Source: Candidatus Uhrbacteria bacterium (GTDB lineage: Bacteria > Patescibacteriota > Patescibacteriia > UBA9934). From it: a stretch of DNA of 17,476 bases. The translations under genes were made by a program, and so were the position numbers. Shown here piece by piece: positions 1 to 5,344 of this stretch (its first letter is position 1; each line of letters begins with the position of its first letter). The notes below the pieces were generated by a model. It did not search any database, had not been told where the DNA came from, and saw only the letters and a list, made by a program, of their open reading frames with translations. The stretch covers positions 1-17,476 of the forward strand of contig DMOG01000022.1 of the NCBI GenBank assembly GCA_003453595.1, read 5' to 3'.

Positions 1-101
1 GAGGAATTAAGCAACAAAGCCGTTTTTTAGTTAAAAATGGGATTGGGGAACATGCCCTAGATGGGTTTTTTGTTTCCATAACTTCAACACGCACTATCCC
101 T
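1..101. other. Left-edge spacer, possible end of an upstream plus-strand gene
   Basis: No complete gene is visible. In frame 1 an open stretch ends at a TAG at 28-30, which could be the last codons of a gene entering from outside the window, but nothing identifies it. A short G-rich segment ending in a T run (about 56-71) resembles the end of the repeat at 6331-6340 and may act as a terminator. Very little can be claimed here. Confidence 0.2.
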
Positions 102-193
102 ATCTCAACGCCATCACAGAGACTAGGCGGAGTCTGGCCCGACTCTATCTCGTCTGACGGGGCTCCGCCTGGTCTCTGTGATACTGTTGAGAT
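102..193. repeat. Long imperfect palindrome (about 92 bp)
   Basis: Three nested pairs of inverted arms are visible: 102-109 with 186-193, 113-123 with 171-182, and 125-132 with 163-170. Short mismatched spacers separate them and about 30 nt lie at the centre. The right outer arm runs into the direct repeat at 189-226. It lies downstream of the terminator of the minus-strand gene and is probably an intergenic repeat unit rather than a regulator of that gene. Confidence 0.75.
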
Positions 194-226
194 GGGGGAA
201 GAAAAGATCGTCAGGATGGAGATGAT
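189..226 (+). repeat. 38-bp direct repeat, copy 1
   Basis: These 38 bases are identical, in the same orientation, to 1707-1744. The two copies bracket the whole GC-rich transcription unit at 241-1459. The core GAGATGGGG also recurs at 12635-12710. Confidence 0.9.
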
Positions 227-240
227 TAATGGATTTATCG

Positions 241-285
241 CAAAAAAAGAAGCAGGGGCTGTCCACATTGTGTGGACAGCCCCTG
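241..285 (-). terminator. Rho-independent terminator of the GC-rich gene
   Basis: A perfect 15-bp stem (253-267 with 271-285) closes a 3-nt loop. Read on the minus strand it is followed at once by CTTCTTTTTTTG. It lies about 110 nt beyond the stop codon of the minus-strand gene ending at 395. The stem is GC-rich and strong. Confidence 0.9.
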
Positions 286-394
286 AAGCGCGTGGCCAGT
301 TTTACCCGGCTGGATGTAGCGACTCGCCTTTGGCGAGAAGGACTCAAGGAACAAGGGTTCGAAAGGCTCAAGTCCTCCAGGCCTCGAGGATGGA

Positions 395-1276
395 CTACTG
401 CAAAGAGAACCCAGAGGAAGACCCGCAGTGGCCGTACGGGCGGGCAATATCACGCGTGTCGAGCCTGAGATTGCCGTCGAGGAAGACGAATAACGGCGCG
501 CTCGGGAACTGACCAACGGCCTCGTGCGAGTACTCGTCGCCCGCGCAGTCGAGCCACAGGTCGCCGTATTTCTTCAGGCGGTCAGGGTGGGTGAGGATCA
601 TGATGCCATTCTCGAAGGCTCCGAACCCGAACTGGCCACCATCCTGCATCACGACGCGGGCGTGACGGACGGAGCGACCCCGGTGAAGGAAGCCGAACTG
701 CCCATCGACCACGAGGAGGTCGAACCCCTTCTGCTCCTTTGCGAGCTTCCGGAGTGCGGCCTTCTTGGCGATGCCTTCCCGCAGGTGCTTCGCGCCGAGC
801 TTGTCCTCGATGTAGTTGACGAACTTCTCGCCACACTCCACCCGGAGCTTGCCGAGCATGATCTGTACCGCCTCGCCGTAGGTCGCGGCGACCTTCTGCC
901 AGGGCGGGATGACGAACTTGCCCTCGGCACCATTCAGCACCGGGAGATTCGCCAGCATTTCGTTGGCGTAGCCGATGCCCTGGAAGATCTCACGGAGGCG
1001 ATTCGCCTGCTCGGTGACCGAACGGGGCTGACGGTCCCTCGAGAGGTATCCGTAGCTCGATTCGACCTCCTCGTCGGCGAACTCCTGTGGGGACGCGAGT
1101 TGAGTGAGCACCGACCGGAAGTGCTCCTTGAGCAACTCCTGGCATGCCGCACCGCCCATGACAACCCGCTGAGCCGTCTTCTTGCTGAAGCCGAGCTCGT
1201 CGAGCACTGCCTCGAAGGCGATCTCGCCGAACCCCTTGATCTGACGCTTCTGACCAGACGTGATCGGATCGATCAT
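395..1276 (-). CDS. GC-rich conserved-looking hypothetical protein (GC cassette 1)
   Basis: This encodes 293 residues if translation begins at the ATG at 1276, which has AAGAGG six bases upstream. A longer frame opens at a TTG at 1324 but lacks a Shine-Dalgarno. I recognise no enzyme family. The protein is soluble, with a helical N-terminal third beginning MIDPITSGQK, then FADEEVESSYGY near 67-77, IPPWQKVAATYGEAV near 123-137, DLLVVDGQFGFLHRGRSVR near 186-204, GIMILTHPDRL near 224-234 and WLDCAGDEY near 241-249. It resembles, from memory, uncharacterised proteins seen in many CPR genomes. Base composition is far from its AT-rich neighbours: a sampled 60-base line is about 63% GC, against about 32% in a line of the helicase gene. 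It is monocistronic with its own promoter, leader hairpins and terminator. The plus-strand open frame over the same bases is its shadow. Confidence 0.82.
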   Translation of the reverse strand: MIDPITSGQKRQIKGFGEIAFEAVLDELGFSKKTAQRVVMGGAACQELLKEHFRSVLTQLASPQEFADEEVESSYGYLSRDRQPRSVTEQANRLREIFQGIGYANEMLANLPVLNGAEGKFVIPPWQKVAATYGEAVQIMLGKLRVECGEKFVNYIEDKLGAKHLREGIAKKAALRKLAKEQKGFDLLVVDGQFGFLHRGRSVRHARVVMQDGGQFGFGAFENGIMILTHPDRLKKYGDLWLDCAGDEYSHEAVGQFPSAPLFVFLDGNLRLDTRDIARPYGHCGSSSGFSLQ

Positions 1277-1327
1277 CATCCACCTCTTGTTGACGCTGAA
1301 GCCCGAGATGCTCGGAGCCGACAACTA

Positions 1328-1371
1328 GTCTCGCGCACGAGACAAGTATGCTGAGGAGCTCAAAAAGCTCC
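1328..1371 (-). promoter_or_regulatory. Two leader hairpins upstream of GC cassette 1
   Basis: Two stem-loops occur in the predicted 5' leader: a 6-bp stem at 1328-1333/1338-1343 with a 4-nt loop, and a 6-bp stem at 1355-1360/1366-1371 with a 5-nt loop. They lie between the promoter (transcription start near 1425) and the Shine-Dalgarno. Neither is followed by a T run, so they look like leader structure or mRNA stabilisers rather than attenuators. No known riboswitch is recognised. Confidence 0.5.
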
Positions 1372-1431
1372 ACAAAATACTTGCCTCGTATGGTCAGAGA
1401 ACACTCTTGAACCTTGAAAAGAACAGGACTA

Positions 1432-1459
1432 ACTATAGCACAATAATGCCTTTTGTCAA
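1432..1459 (-). promoter_or_regulatory. Sigma-70-type promoter of GC cassette 1
   Basis: On the minus strand TTGACA (1454-1459), a 16-bp spacer and TATAGT (1432-1437) form a near-consensus promoter. It predicts a leader of roughly 150 nt to the start at 1276. Confidence 0.8.
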
Positions 1460-1706
1460 TGATTTCAGCCATAATTCCATCACTTTCTTCCTACCAAATC
1501 CCCAAACGCCCTACAAACCGTCCGCTTGCTTACAAAGGGTAAGGAAGGGCGATAAAAGACCAGTAAAACGCTTTATTCTGGTTTATTTGTAAGGTTTGCT
1601 CTGGGAGTCGAAGTTCAAGCCGTGCATGAGTCCATTTTTGTCCCGGCTCCATTTTCATAACCTTTTCAATCCCCAATGTTTTGCCAAGAAGATCTCTCCT
1701 ATCGTC
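1460..1706. other. Spacer without recognised gene
   Basis: No gene or known RNA is recognised. A weak stem at 1558-1586 (7 bp with one G-U pair, T-rich after it) could end plus-strand transcripts. At 1690-1716 a segment containing AGATCTCTCCTA and CGTCGAGATGGGG matches, with one or two changes, the repeat at 12618-12643. Confidence 0.4.
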
Positions 1707-1744
1707 GAGATGGGGGAAGAAAAGATCGTCAGGATGGAGATGAT
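1707..1744 (+). repeat. 38-bp direct repeat, copy 2
   Basis: Identical to 189-226 in the same orientation, 1518 bp apart, beyond the promoter side of GC cassette 1. Together the copies bracket that transcription unit. Confidence 0.9.
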
Positions 1745-1775
1745 GATTTTTGAGATGATAGTTGCGCTTAAAAAC

Positions 1776-1807
1776 AAAAACACCCTATCTTGCGAAAGGG
1801 TGTTTTT
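1776..1807 (-). terminator. Terminator of the RRM gene
   Basis: An 11-bp stem (1776-1786 with 1797-1807) contains ACACCCT/AGGGTGT flanked by A and T runs, so it could work in both directions. It lies just after the stop codon of the minus-strand RRM gene. Confidence 0.85.
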
Positions 1808-1815
1808 GAAAAGGT

Positions 1816-2070
1816 TTAAGCCTCTTTTGGTCGAGCAATGTTTACACTGATCTGACGTCCCATGAAATCTTTATCATGAAGACCGTCAATAGCAGCTTGT
1901 GCTTGCTCTGCAGTGGCCATTTCTACAAATCCGAACCCGCGGCTCTTATTTGTAAATTTGTCCATCACAATGCGTGCAGAAACAACTTCTCCGTACTGTT
2001 CGAAAAGGGTCTTTAGATCCTCATCTGATGCAGTCCAAGAAATGTTTCCTACGAATAGCTTGTTTTCCAT
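1816..2070 (-). CDS. RRM-domain RNA-binding protein
   Basis: An 84-residue protein made of a single RNA recognition motif. RNP2 is LFVGNI (5-10) and RNP1 is RGFGFVEM (44-51), with their aromatic residues present, so single-stranded RNA binding is expected. The length matches small bacterial RRM proteins, known best from cyanobacteria, where several are cold-responsive. In-cell targets cannot be read from the sequence; a role as RNA chaperone or regulator of mRNA stability is inference. The gene is monocistronic, divergent from the ZIP transporter, with a consensus promoter (2161-2189), an approximately 85-nt leader with a hairpin, and a strong terminator. No Shine-Dalgarno precedes the ATG. 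Confidence 0.95.
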   Translation of the reverse strand: MENKLFVGNISWTASDEDLKTLFEQYGEVVSARIVMDKFTNKSRGFGFVEMATAEQAQAAIDGLHDKDFMGRQISVNIARPKEA

Positions 2071-2091
2071 AACAAGGCGATGTCGTTAGGT

Positions 2092-2109
2092 GCGTTTGGT
2101 ATCAAACGC
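2092..2109 (-). promoter_or_regulatory. Leader hairpin of the RRM gene
   Basis: A perfect 7-bp stem (2092-2098 with 2103-2109) with a 4-nt loop lies in the 5' leader, about 20 nt before the ATG. With no Shine-Dalgarno in this leader, the hairpin is a plausible site for autoregulation or temperature response, but this is only inference. Confidence 0.5.
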
Positions 2110-2160
2110 GGTGAATTAACTGTACCTGCCAAATTATGAAAACTGGGCTAGGACGAGGAA

Positions 2161-2189
2161 AGCATAGCATAATATAAGGTTTGTGTCAA
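2161..2189 (-). promoter_or_regulatory. Promoter of the RRM gene
   Basis: On the minus strand TTGACA (2184-2189), a 17-bp spacer and TATGCT (2161-2166). This gives a leader of about 85 nt. Confidence 0.8.
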
Positions 2190-2198
2190 TGTGGACTC

Positions 2199-2227
2199 TT
2201 TTCATTTTTTCCATTTTTCTATATAAT
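2199..2227 (+). promoter_or_regulatory. Promoter of the ZIP gene, probably leaderless
   Basis: A perfect TATAAT lies at 2222-2227 and a weak TTTTCA at 2199-2204, spaced 17 bp. Only 8 bases separate the -10 box from the ATG at 2236, so transcription would start at or within a base or two of the start codon. Confidence 0.65.
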
Positions 2228-2235
2228 CCGGGCAT

Positions 2236-3024
2236 ATGACAACATTATTGTGGATTTTACTTTCAACTTTTCTGATTAGTTTAATCTCTTTTATTAGCGT
2301 TTTCACGCTTGCTTTTTCCAAGCAAGGACTTGAGCGTATTGTGTTAATCCTGGTATCGCTTTCTGCCGGAGGATTGCTTGGTGGTGCTTTTCTTCACCTA
2401 ATTCCCGAGGCATTGGAAGAATTGTCAGGCACTTTAGAGGCAGACGCCAGCGTGACAGTATTTCTTTATGTAATTTTTGGATTTTGTTTGTTCCTAATAA
2501 TCGAACAATTTTTACATTGGCATCATGATCATCACGGAGAGCAATGTTGCAAAGAAGAGAGACATCTCAAATCCAAAAAAGCATTGTCAACTCTTATCCT
2601 AGTTGGTGATGGCGTGCATAATCTTTTGGATGGGCTAGTGATCGCCGCTGCTTTTGTTGTCAGTCCAGCAACAGGAATTGTCACAACTTTGGCAGTTGCT
2701 TTGCACGAACTACCTCAAGAGATTGGCGATTTTGGAGTACTCGTATTTAGCGGGTTAAAACGATCAAAGGCATTATTTTATAATTTTCTTTCTGGTTTAA
2801 CTGCGGTGTTAGGAGGGTTTATTGGTTTCATGTTTGCCGAGCAATCAGAGTCTGTGGCCGTTTATCTTTTACCGATTGCTGCTGGAGGATTTATCTATTT
2901 AGCTGCTTCTGATCTTATTCCGGAGATCAAGCATAGCGAAAGTTCAATACGCATGTTTCTTCATGTTTTTGTTCTAATAGTTGGGATTGCACTTATGTAC
3001 CTGATGAGATTGATAGAGGTTTAG
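2236..3024 (+). CDS. ZIP-family divalent metal transporter
   Basis: A 262-residue polytopic inner-membrane protein of the ZIP family, expected to move Zn2+ (or Fe2+/Mn2+) into the cytoplasm. About eight hydrophobic segments are visible. The metal-site motifs of the central helices are present: HNLLDG (128-133) and HELPQEIGD (157-165), with His157, Glu158, Glu162 and Asp165; the family's usual second His is Gln161 here. A His-rich cytoplasmic loop (HWHHDHH, 94-100) followed by paired Cys (104-105) is typical of metal-sensing loops. No Shine-Dalgarno is seen and the -10 box suggests a leaderless mRNA. The next gene begins 3 nt after the stop, so they are probably co-transcribed. Confidence 0.95.
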   Translation: MTTLLWILLSTFLISLISFISVFTLAFSKQGLERIVLILVSLSAGGLLGGAFLHLIPEALEELSGTLEADASVTVFLYVIFGFCLFLIIEQFLHWHHDHHGEQCCKEERHLKSKKALSTLILVGDGVHNLLDGLVIAAAFVVSPATGIVTTLAVALHELPQEIGDFGVLVFSGLKRSKALFYNFLSGLTAVLGGFIGFMFAEQSESVAVYLLPIAAGGFIYLAASDLIPEIKHSESSIRMFLHVFVLIVGIALMYLMRLIEV

Positions 3025-3027
3025 CTT

Positions 3028-3363
3028 ATGGATTGGATTACAAATTGTCTATCCTCCTTTTCCAAGGAGGAGTTGGGGGTAGTTGCTGTAGTATTTGCTT
3101 TTTTAATCGGTTGCGCTTTTGGCAGTGCGATTTTGTGTGCTTTCATGCGAATTGGCAAAGGCCAAACATGGGCCAGAGGTCGATCAAAATGCGATGTGTG
3201 CAATAAAGAATTAACCTGGGATCAGCTTATTCCTATTATTAGTTTCATTATCCATGGCGGTAGATGTAAGATGTGTCAGACGAAATTGTCTTGGATATAT
3301 CCAGTGTCAGAGTTTATAGCTGGCGTTATATTTGCTGGAATAATTTACATGTTTTTTCATTAA
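3028..3363 (+). CDS. Orphan prepilin-peptidase N-terminal (four-cysteine) domain protein
   Basis: A 111-residue protein with a hydrophobic segment (about 18-40), a loop with two CxxC pairs (Cys55/58 and Cys80/83) and a second hydrophobic segment (about 93-109). The layout CDVCNKEL, then LIPIISFIIHGGRCKMC and SWIYPVSEFIAG matches the N-terminal domain of type IV prepilin peptidases (DiS_P_DiS), whose cysteines bind zinc. The C-terminal peptidase half with the two catalytic aspartates is absent, and the reading frame ends naturally in TAA, so it cannot be a working peptidase alone. It follows the ZIP gene by 3 nt with GAGG 8 nt before the ATG. A palindromic repeat covers codons 9-18. It may be a decayed remnant or a stand-alone metal-binding membrane protein; I cannot decide. 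Confidence 0.8.
   Translation: MDWITNCLSSFSKEELGVVAVVFAFLIGCAFGSAILCAFMRIGKGQTWARGRSKCDVCNKELTWDQLIPIISFIIHGGRCKMCQTKLSWIYPVSEFIAGVIFAGIIYMFFH
3052..3082 (+). repeat. Palindromic repeat (hairpin B family) inside a coding region
   Basis: An 8-bp stem (3052-3059 with 3064-3071), loop TTCC, then a G-rich tail. It differs from 8699-8729 at only about 3 of 31 positions. Here it is read in frame at the start of the four-cysteine domain gene. Confidence 0.8.
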
Positions 3364-3412
3364 AAATAGCAAAGCTATTTGACAAGCCAACAGCTATCTG
3401 TTGGTATTTGTA
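3364..3412 (+). terminator. Two hairpins, weak terminator after the ZIP operon
   Basis: Two 7-bp stems follow the stop codon directly: 3364-3370/3374-3380 (3-nt loop) and 3387-3393/3398-3404 (4-nt loop). The second is followed by a short T-rich stretch. They probably end or stabilise the ZIP transcript. Confidence 0.45.
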
Positions 3413-3432
3413 CACAGGAATCCCTTTATTTA

Positions 3433-3461
3433 TTGAGTTTTTATAAATAAGGTGTTAGAAT
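3433..3461 (+). promoter_or_regulatory. Promoter of the HU gene
   Basis: TTGAGT (3433-3438), 17-bp spacer, TAGAAT (3456-3461). It predicts a leader of about 30 nt before the ATG at 3497, which has no Shine-Dalgarno. Confidence 0.75.
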
Positions 3462-3496
3462 GTAAAAGCAAATTCAATAATTAACCCAAATTTGAT

Positions 3497-3781
3497 ATGA
3501 GCAAAAGACTATCAAAGACCCAACTTATTGCTGCAATGGCAGAGAAGTGGGGCATTTCTAAGAAAGACGCTTCAGAGATGTACGATAAGCTAATTGAGCT
3601 TATTTACGGAGAAGTAAAGCGATGTGGAGAGATCATGCTTCCAGGACTTGGAAAGATGGCAAAGAAGCACCGTGCAGAACGCATGGGACGCAACCCAGCC
3701 ACTGGTGAGACTATCAAGATCCCTGCAAAGACAGTTGTAAAATTTGCAGTGAACAAAGCAGCTAAGGACGCATTATTGTAA
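3497..3781 (+). CDS. hup: HU-family DNA-binding protein
   Basis: A 94-residue histone-like protein that should dimerise and bend DNA in the nucleoid. The helical N-terminal half (LSKTQLIAAMAEKWGISKKD) and the beta-arm region with GRNPATGETIKIPAKTVVKF (64-83) carry the family signature, and the Pro in the RNPATG arm that intercalates in the DNA minor groove is present. Length fits the family. The gene stands alone, with its own promoter and a strong terminator. HU and IHF subunits are hard to separate by sequence; the homodimer HU type is the simpler reading because no partner is visible. Confidence 0.95.
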   Translation: MSKRLSKTQLIAAMAEKWGISKKDASEMYDKLIELIYGEVKRCGEIMLPGLGKMAKKHRAERMGRNPATGETIKIPAKTVVKFAVNKAAKDALL

Positions 3782-3798
3782 GAGATTATCGAAAATCC

Positions 3799-3828
3799 AA
3801 AAACCCCGTGAGAAATCGCGGGGTTTTT
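3799..3828 (+). terminator. Terminator of the HU gene
   Basis: A 10-bp stem (3799-3808 with 3819-3828) containing CCCCG/CGGGG ends in TTTTT. It is flanked by A and T runs on both sides and could also act on the other strand. Confidence 0.9.
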
Positions 3829-3842
3829 GAGTCGCGCGAGTT

Positions 3843-4129
3843 GGGGTCAGGTCTTTACTCGGAACACCACTTTTTCAAGTTGGGGGTCAGGTCTTTACTC
3901 TGAACACCCGGTATATATATATATATATATATATATATTAGGCTAATTTTAAATAAAAGATGGTCTCTGTTTAATTAATAAATTACATGTTAGGTTTGTT
4001 GCTATATTTGTTTTAGTTTGAATTTGTATTTAATCTTGTCAAAATCCTTAATGAATACATCAAAAAGTAAAAAGTAAAGACCTGACCCAAGTTCTAGATA
4101 TTTGGTGTTCCGAGTAAAGACCTGACCCT
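3843..4129. mobile_element. MITE-like element with doubled inverted termini
   Basis: About 287 bp with no coding capacity. Two direct copies of a unit beginning GGGGTCAGGTCTTTACT stand at the left (3843-3869 and 3883-3909) and two inverted copies at the right (4073-4088 and 4103-4128). The outermost pair matches over 26 bases. The interior is very AT-rich and holds a TA tract. From memory, GGGTCAGGTCT-type termini accompany REP-associated tyrosine (Y1, IS200-like) transposases, so this may be a non-autonomous derivative whose transposase is lost or elsewhere. No clear target duplication was found. It sits between HU and the LCP gene, ending about 43 bp before the LCP start. Confidence 0.7.
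3912..3938. repeat. (TA)n microsatellite
   Basis: About 13 consecutive TA units inside the MITE-like element. Such a tract is prone to length change and to cruciform extrusion. Confidence 0.95.
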
Positions 4130-4133
4130 TAGG

Positions 4134-4162
4134 TTGAAAGTAATTGAAAAATCGGATAAGGT
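4134..4162 (+). promoter_or_regulatory. Candidate promoter of the LCP gene
   Basis: TTGAAA (4134-4139), 17-bp spacer, TAAGGT (4157-4162). The -10 box is poor. It lies immediately outside the right end of the MITE-like element, so the element may have replaced the original upstream region. Confidence 0.3.
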
Positions 4163-4171
4163 GATGCCAGT

Positions 4172-5338
4172 ATGGAGCGTCAGATTGTTCTATTTATTTC
4201 ATCATTGATTTTACTGTCGGTTTTTTTATTTGGATTTTCTGCGCTTTGGAATCGATCTTCATGGAGTGACGCGAAAATGGAGCAGATCGATGCGATTGTT
4301 GAGCAAGTTCAGAATGCTCGTCTAAGCCAGGAGTCAGACGCGCTAATCCAAGACGCGTCGAAAATTAATGTTTTGTTTCTTGGGCTTGATGCGCGAAAGG
4401 AGGATCAGAATCCGCATTGTGATGCCATTCACATGTTCACGCTTGATGTTCAAGATTGGGATATAACAATAACCACTGTGCCTCGCGGAACCTATGCATA
4501 TATTCCGCAGTCATTAATTGAAACTGAATATTATCTAGCTAATGCTTGTTCGTACGAAGGACTGGAGTATGGAGTTGAGCAAATAGAAAAAGTCGCGGGT
4601 ATTAAGGCGGATTATGTGGTGACAGTAAATTTTTCTCAAACCCTTGGTATTTTACGGCTGTTTGATTTGCCAACTACAGAAACTCTTGAATGGTTGCGTC
4701 ATCGGCAGAGTTATCAGATCGGTGAACCGCAGCGTGCGCATAATCAAGCCGTGTTTTTAAAGGACATGATTGTTGGTCATTTAAATACTTTTGAAAGCGA
4801 CTTTACTTTACCAATGCAGTATTTGCTTTATACATTTGTTGACACTGACATGGATTTTTCAGTTGCTCGTGCATTATTGCAGGGATATGTTGATTCAGGG
4901 ATCGATCAAAATCCAGACAGGATCCAACTTGTGATGAAGCCTTATTACGAAACTACTGATTATCATTTTGATCCTGAGACTATCGATGTTCAGCTCGAAT
5001 CCTGGGTTGATTTTCTACGCCCCTACTTGTCTTCTGATGATTTAAGCGAATTGTCCATAGAAGAGGTGCAGGCGTCGATCGTCTCATATATTCAAGATGC
5101 AATTGAGTCTGATGAGGGGATTGAGGGGATTTATGATAAGCAGCTTTGGCTACAAATCGAGGATGATCAAACACGCGAAGAGCTTCACTATGTGATTGTA
5201 GAATCCTATGTTAAGGATTTACAAGATCAAGAAGAGATTATTGATGTGATGAGTTTATATATTTTAGAAAAAGAAACTTTGGGAGAAAATAATTGGGCAC
5301 AGAAGGGAAAAGAGTTGCTTAGTTCTATGGTAGAATAG
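4172..5338 (+). CDS. Divergent LytR-CpsA-Psr (LCP) family protein
   Basis: A 388-residue protein anchored by one N-terminal membrane segment (about 5-25), with the rest outside the cytoplasm. LCP enzymes transfer lipid-linked glycopolymers to peptidoglycan. Family landmarks are NVLFLGLDAR (66-75), CDAIHMFTLDV (83-93), TTVPRGTYAYIP (101-112) and the LRHRQSYQIGEPQRAHNQ block (175-192). Deviations: the Arg usually before the Asp at position 84 is Cys, and the Asp of the usual PRDT motif is Gly107, so catalytic competence is uncertain. A C-terminal acidic helical region of about 130 residues (from 260) extends beyond the LCP core. AAGG lies 10 nt before the ATG. The next gene starts 6 nt after the stop, suggesting an operon. 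Confidence 0.82.
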   Translation: MERQIVLFISSLILLSVFLFGFSALWNRSSWSDAKMEQIDAIVEQVQNARLSQESDALIQDASKINVLFLGLDARKEDQNPHCDAIHMFTLDVQDWDITITTVPRGTYAYIPQSLIETEYYLANACSYEGLEYGVEQIEKVAGIKADYVVTVNFSQTLGILRLFDLPTTETLEWLRHRQSYQIGEPQRAHNQAVFLKDMIVGHLNTFESDFTLPMQYLLYTFVDTDMDFSVARALLQGYVDSGIDQNPDRIQLVMKPYYETTDYHFDPETIDVQLESWVDFLRPYLSSDDLSELSIEEVQASIVSYIQDAIESDEGIEGIYDKQLWLQIEDDQTREELHYVIVESYVKDLQDQEEIIDVMSLYILEKETLGENNWAQKGKELLSSMVE

Positions 5339-5344
5339 TGGTGT

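Noticed and set aside
1277..1324. Start of GC cassette 1 at TTG 1324
   Set aside because: No ribosome site precedes it, while AAGAGG stands six bases before the ATG at 1276, where the protein also begins with a sensible sequence.
524..1354. 276-codon open frame on the plus strand opposite GC cassette 1
   Set aside because: GC-rich genes give long open antisense frames. This one has no promoter or Shine-Dalgarno in its own direction, and the minus-strand frame has promoter, SD, terminator and motif-like protein sequence.
1590..1670. Possible tRNA or tmRNA fragment on the minus strand
   Set aside because: A TTCGACTCC-like string recalls a T-arm, but the flanking bases do not pair and no cloverleaf or acceptor stem can be built.
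1407..1850. Two short plus-strand open frames (1407-1592 and 1596-1850)
   Set aside because: They run through a promoter, the 38-bp repeat and a terminator hairpin and show no protein-like composition.
3028..3363. Complete prepilin peptidase
   Set aside because: The catalytic C-terminal half with its two aspartates is absent and no remnant of it is found in any frame before the HU promoter.
4065..4080. AAAAGTAAAAAGTAAAG tract as a regulatory site
   Set aside because: It is simple low-complexity sequence at the inner edge of the MITE-like element with related tracts elsewhere; no specific role can be supported.
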